A stretch of 64,000 bases of DNA from the NCBI GenBank assembly GCA_014871385.1, contig CM026426.1:72010756-72074755 (forward strand). The letters are read 5' to 3'. Shown here piece after piece: positions 58,930 through 64,000 of the stretch. The translations under genes were made by a program, and so were the position numbers. The DNA comes from Ceratodon purpureus. Lineage: Eukaryota > Streptophyta > Bryopsida > Pseudoditrichales > Ditrichaceae. Numbering within the stretch: position 1 is the first letter of the stretch; every line of letters begins with the position of its first letter. The notes beneath the pieces are model-generated. The model saw only the letters and a list, made by a program, of their open reading frames with translations, had not been told where the DNA came from and made no database searches.

Positions 58930-59103
58930 ATTATATATGACCCAGGCTGTACAGCCCACACAACATTTGTTAATCGTTGCTAACGGTTTGGCTTGCTTGA
59001 GGTGAGCCCCACTAACATCTATCAACTTAGCGTTGGACGTGGGGTGGCTACTCAGAATGTACAATCCGAGTCAGCACCATGCCACCTGGGGCTTAATTTA
59101 ACA
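58930..59103 (-). repeat. 3' LTR start of Ty1/copia element with polypurine tract
   Basis: On the minus strand GGTGAGGGAGGG (59115-59104) is followed by TGTTAAATTAAG, as expected for a polypurine tract and LTR start at 59103. A TATA-like TCATATATAATA lies near 58941-58930. The far LTR end is not determined, because the 5' copy is outside the window. Confidence 0.5.
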
Positions 59104-59682
59104 CCCTCCCTCACCGCGAGTACTCCTGTTTTTGGGGTGCTCTTTTGGTGGTGGACACTAGATTGAAATGGCGAATCCTATTGAGATGTCGAGGCAAGTG
59201 CTCTGTGCGGTTGTCGCAGATAATGCATCAATCTGGCGGATTTTTCTTTTGTGTCTTTGCATGCTTTGTCACTTGGTTCGCAGAATTGCAGGGTTGTCTG
59301 CGAATTTGCTGAAGCAGATTCTCCTTGACTCTTTTGCGGGAGGTGAGACGTCGGTGCTTGTGGGAGGCGAGACGTCAGTGCTTGTGGGTAGCAAGACGTC
59401 GATGCAGGAGCAGCGAGTTGCATCTCAGTTAGAGCAGGAGAAGAGGGTTGAGCCGGAGATTTGTTGTTGGCGCCTGCATTAGTCTTCTTAAGGGACTCAT
59501 CAGGGTACTACAGGTTTGAGGTTTAGGGTTTGAAGTCTTTTAGTTGTGTACATAGTTTTGGGAAGTAGGTGAGATAGGAAGCAGGTCTGCGGTTTTGTTA
59601 CCATCCGAGGCTCTGTCTTCCTACTTTGGGTGAGTGTTCTTCTCGCTATGGCTTGTGAATAAAAACTTGACAGTGGATTCTC

Positions 59683-62600
59683 TCAATTTACTCTGCATTC
59701 TGTATTGACTAAACCTAGCTTGTCCCTGAGTCTTTTGAAAGCAATTTTGCCTAGAGGTTTTGTTAGAATGTCTGCTAGCTGTTCTGTCGTTGGAACATAA
59801 TCTAGGGCAAATTCTCTAGACACAATTTTTTCACGAATGAAGTGGTGTCTTACCTTGATATGTTTTGTGCGTCCATGATACACTGGGTTGTGAGCAAGAT
59901 TGATGCTCCCTTGGTTGTCTCCATAAATTTGTGTTGGATCCTGCAAGTTTTGAACCTGTATTTTGCCAAGAAGTCTTCTTAGTCATACGGCTTCCTTTGT
60001 CCCCTCTGTATCCGCCATGTACTCAGATTCTGTCGAGGAAAGAGCAACGGTGGACTCCAGGTAATAGGAGTTTTTCCGAGAAAAAACACAAAGCCCGTTG
60101 TGGACTTGCGGTCATAAGCGTTGGCCGCCCAATCTGCATCTTTGTAACCGTACAGATCATTTGTCTCCCCCCTGCGGTAACACAGAGCAAGGTCCGAAGT
60201 ACGCTTCAAGTACCGGTAGACATGCTTCACAGCTTGGGCATGTGGCTCTTGCGGGCAATGCATGAAACGGCTGATTACACTCACGGCATAAGCTATATCA
60301 ATTCTGGTATGTGTAAGAAAAATCAGTTTACCAACCATTTGTTGCTAGCGTGCTGCATCGGCAGGTGGAGCTCCCATGTCCGGGGTAAGCTTCAATTTTT
60401 CTATCATGGGCGTTTGCACAGGCTTGCAGTTTTCCAGGCCGAAGTCACTCAGCATCTCCTTGATGTACTGTTGTTGGGTCATGAGTATTCCTTCAGGCTG
60501 AAAAATGAATTCGAGTCCAAGGGAGTAGGACAGCAAACCGAGGTCAGACATTTCGAATGCCTCTTGAATTTCTTAACGTATGAGGGCAATGTGTTCGGTA
60601 TTGTCCCCTGTGAGATACACATCGTCAACATAGAGAATGAGAAGTGTGAAGAAGTATAGGTTATAGTCTGCCTGGGATTTAAGGAGACCTTTGCTGAGTA
60701 GGTAACTATTAACCTTGTTGTACCAAGCTCTAGGAGCTTGCTTCAGCCCATAAAGGGCCTTTTTTAATCTGCATGCATAGGTGGAGGAAGAAGAGGTGTC
60801 GAAACCTGGTGGTGGGGTTACATAAATCTCCTCTTCCATAACACCGTTAAGGAAAGGTGTCTTGACATCAAGGTGGAAAATCAGCCGTCCTTGATGTCCT
60901 GCAAGTGCCACTATGCTCCTTAAGGTATTCCACTTGACCACCGGTGCAAAGGTTTTGGTATAGTCCTGACCTTCTTTCTATTGAAATCCCTTTGCCACCA
61001 GTCGAGCTTTCAGTTCCTCAATAGATCCATCTGCATTTTGCTTGACTCGGTACACCCACTTGGTGGCTATTGCTTTCCGGCCTAGAGGAAGCGGCACCAT
61101 ATCCCAGGTGTTGTTTTTGTGTATGGAGGCTAATTCGTTTTCCATCGCCGTTTTCCAGCCTGGGTAGAGCAGTGCGGCATCAACGGACATAAAAAGGCTC
61201 ACATGGGGTGCAGCTTCGACAACATGCAGGTGAAAATCCTGGAGTTGGGTCGGCAGCTTGAGAGTTCGTCCACTCCAAGTGGTGCAAGTGGCCTGAGTGG
61301 GCTGGTTGGTGTGGTGAACCAGATCACCTTGCTGTCTGCGTTGGTATGTATGCAGCGGAATTTGAGCATGGTGAGAGATATCAGGAGTTACTTGTATGTC
61401 AAGTGAGAAGTCATTTGCTGGAAAATGAGCAGGTTCAGCTGGTTCTGTGTAACAATCATGGTAAGCTGGGACTAATGAGGAGCTTGTGGATGAGGTTAAA
61501 TCATAACCTGTTGTTTGAGTTGAAATGGACGGAGTACTGCCCTCGAGATGTGCCACTGGCGCCCGATTGCTTAGACCTGTGCTAAATTGGGGAACCACCG
61601 GTGGGCTGCCTAGTGAGTTTGGTTGCAGGAAAGTACCCAGCGTCTCCACCATGGAGCTCGGGGCCGTAGGTTCAATGAACGAAGGCCAATCGGGCTAACG
61701 ATTGGAGTAGAGACTGGAGCGTCTCGTCCTGATGGTGCAAAGGGAAAGGTGAGTTCATCGAACTTGACGTCTTTTGATATAACTATTTTTTGTGTAGGGT
61801 GATGGTAGTTGCGGAAGCCCTTGGATGTTGGATCATATCCCAAGAATATACATTCCGTTGCCTGGGCGCCCATTTCTTTCTTGCGGGTTAAGTGTTAAGC
61901 ATGTAGCTTCTACAGCCAAAAGTCCTAAGGTGAGCTACTGATGGTACTCAACCAGTGAGTCGTTCATATGGTGTAGTGCCATCATTGGCTCTGGTTGAAG
62001 TTCTGTTTGCCAGGTAATTGGCCGTGGCCACTGCCTCTGTCCAGAGGTGAGGTGGAACATGGCTGGCAAAGGCCATGCAACGAGCTTTATCTAGTAAAGT
62101 TCCGTTTTTCCTCTCAGATATTCCATCCTAGTGTGGAGTATACGTCTGTGTGAGTTGTCGCAAGATTCCAGAATTCTCACAGAATTTGATAAAGTCATGA
62201 GAAATATATCCTCCCCCGTTGTCCAAACGGATAGCTTTGATGCGGTGACTGCTTTGAAGTTCAATCATGGATTTAAAAGCTTTAAAACGTTCCAATGTCT
62301 CAGACTTATGCTTAAGGAAATATACCCACGTGTACCTGCTGAAATCGTCTCTGATTGTGAGGAGGTACTCGGAGCCGGATAGAGATTTTGTTGAGACAGG
62401 GCTGCAAATGTCAGAATGGAGAAGCTCCAAAGGCTCCGTGGCACGAGACGCGGCTGGTGGAGCGCTACTGTCTTGTGCATGCCGGTGGGTTGCCCTTCGC
62501 GGTTTTGGAGTTTGGGATTGCTTTCCTTGACAGCAAGCGGTGCACAATGGTCTCGTGGATGAAAGGGAAGGTAAGCCGCTTACTTTTGACCTGGTCTGCA

Positions 62601-63992
62601 TGTATGCGAGTACCTTGTAGCTTGGATGACCAAACCGGTAGTGCCACAATAAGGACGGAGAGTTTTTTATGAGGTTTATCGAGGGGCAAGGTGGTCTAAA
62701 TTCATAGAGACCATTTCTACAGTCCCTTTTTCCAGCAGCCTCTATCTGATGTGCATCAGGGAGGGGAAAGTCCTTGAGAATCCAAAAGTTTTTAGAATCA
62801 AACAAGATTTTAAGCTTGCATTTTCCATCAGCTATAGATCCTACAGAAAGCAGATTCTTTGTCACTCCTGGCACATAAAGAACTTTTTCAAACTTTAATG
62901 CACCTGAGGAAGTTGGAAAATCCACTGTTCCTTTGCCTGCTACATTCAGCGTTTCCTCTCCCGCTGTATTGACCTTAGATCGACACCCTTCCTCTAACTC
63001 GCTAAGCAAATTTTTGAGGCCGGTCACATGCTTGGAGGCACCACTATCAATAAACCAGTCACTTTTCTAGCTACCTTTGCTGCTATTGACTAAGTTGAGC
63101 TCTATGAAATTTACCGCTAGGTCTGGTTCTGCGTCGACGAATTCATCGTCATCCCTGCTGAAGTTGTCAACAAGGTTGACGGAGGTCTTGTCTTGACGGC
63201 TGGCCTTCCGGTTCTTGATTTCACTTGCCAAGGTGGGGCAGTTTTGCATCCAGTGTTCCTTGGAGCCCCAGTAATGGCATTCCCCTGCTTCACTCTTCTT
63301 GTTCTTGAGCCGGTTGCTATCGCCTCTAGAGTTTGTCTTGCGGCTGCCAGCGTTTTTCTTGTTTGTGCTCTTGATCAGCAAAGCCTCGTGATCACTTCGG
63401 CGGTTCCCTTTGATTTCTCTGCAAAGGTCATCCTATAGCAGAATCACGGTTAGCTCGGCTACAGAGGGAAGAGAAGGGCAGTACATCAGAGTATTTACAA
63501 GTCCCTCGAAGCTATCAGTTAAGGCCATTAGCACATGCTCTACTATCTCAGGATCACTGATAATCTCACCAATGCATGCAAACTCATTAAACAACTGTTT
63601 GACGAGTTGTAGAAACTCTGGCATTGAGCTGCCCTCCTCCATCTTTAGGTTCGTCAATCGCCTACGTAGCATTAGTTTACGAGAATTTGTGCCGCTTGCA
63701 TAGAGATTCTTGAGAACCTCCCAACACTCATCTGGCTTGGTGATGTTGGCGATGTAGGGAATCATATTGTCTTTGACAGAGAGGGCAATCATTGTGAGAG
63801 CTCGGTTCTTGAGAACCTGCAGTGCTGCTATATCAACAGCGTCAGTGGGTGCTACTGTTCGTGCAGGTGGATCAACTATCTTCCACGGATCATCTCGGCT
63901 CATGAGGTTTCTCATCTTGAAACTCCAAACTGAGTAGTTTGAATTTTTCTTCAAGCTTCGAGGCATCTCCGATGAGTGAGTCCTTGGAAGTC
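59683..63992 (-). pseudogene. Ty1/copia gag-pol, decayed
   Basis: Minus-strand order from the right edge: gag (about 63992-63433, SNYSVWSFKM near its start), zinc knuckle CHYWGSKEHWMQNC near 63280 with Trp in place of the second Cys, protease with FIDSGASKHV near 63040, integrase (GAG-pre-integrase LLWHYRFGHPSY near 62640, CTACC zinc ligands, catalytic-region LHSDI, IRLDNGG and SERKN), reverse transcriptase (61020-60345, KTPFLNGVMEEEIY and YVDD near 60620), and RNase H (GDNQGSINLAHNP near 59920, ending 59683). Stops and frame changes occur between domains, for example a TAG near 62127. Order protease-integrase-RT identifies copia. The 5' LTR is beyond the window end. Confidence 0.92.
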
Positions 63993-64000
63993 ATACTGAC

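Noticed and set aside
58930-59103. A complete 136-bp copia LTR from 58968 to 59103 (TGTTAATCG...TTTAACA)
   Set aside because: The TATA-like sequence near 58930 lies outside those limits, so the LTR probably extends further left; only its start at 59103 is supported.
59168-59482. 104-codon ORF with repeated VGGETSVL units
   Set aside because: It lies in the 3' untranslated part of the copia element, antisense to it, and stems from a short tandem repeat near 59340-59400.
61203-61585. Plus-strand frames across the copia element
   Set aside because: They are shadows of the minus-strand gag-pol reading frame.

Overview
This window is nuclear DNA from a land plant or close streptophyte relative. 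The evidence is intron-split coding sequence with GT/AG borders, fragments of a phototropin and of a plant chloroplast-type methyltransferase, plant-style MULE transposases with SWIM zinc fingers, a Ty1/copia element and a gag-protease LTR element. The exact lineage cannot be fixed from the sequence; a seed-free plant seems plausible but is not shown. I see no intact host gene: the window is almost entirely transposable elements, most with stop codons or frameshifts.

The layout is a four-level nest. Level 0 is a family carrying a MULE/SWIM transposase (about 2.8-6.8 kb, + strand) and a zinc-finger/Ulp1 (C48) protease gene. There are two diverged copies of the protease gene, both on the minus strand: copy 1 at 8.7-13.9 kb, and copy 2 split between 52.3-56.0 kb and 17.3-18.5 kb. 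These regions are strongly enriched in a dispersed short motif, RTGTCACR. Level 1 is an LTR retrotransposon (18529-52325, 5-bp target duplication CTCGT) inserted in protease copy 2. Its single long minus-strand reading frame holds gag, two zinc knuckles and protease, with no reverse transcriptase or integrase. Level 2 is a 25.75-kb MULE-like element (21361-47114, 11-bp target duplication) inserted in the protease part of that frame. Its terminal inverted repeats are arrays of a 7-bp unit (GAGCGGW). It has captured pieces of a phototropin and a methyltransferase gene. Level 3 is a 14.4-kb relative (22189-36590, 10-bp target duplication) inserted in the captured methyltransferase exon. A foldback element with 160-bp repeats (about 40.3-42.7 kb) sits separately inside level 2.

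The level-3 element is the most unusual object. It has divergent transcription units. Rightward runs a transposase of about 1,200 codons (DDE plus SWIM). Leftward runs a many-exon gene for a protein with RNA polymerase II CTD-like heptads, a ParB-like domain, an uncharacterised middle region and a beta-class DNA methyltransferase-like domain with degenerate motifs. The level-2 element carries decayed relatives of both genes in the same divergent order, so this pairing is a family trait.

Right of 57 kb lie one unrecognised intact ORF (57308-57799), AT-rich DNA, and a decayed Ty1/copia element on the minus strand (59.1 kb to the window end) whose 5' LTR lies beyond the window. All reading was by eye; no alignment or database search was run.
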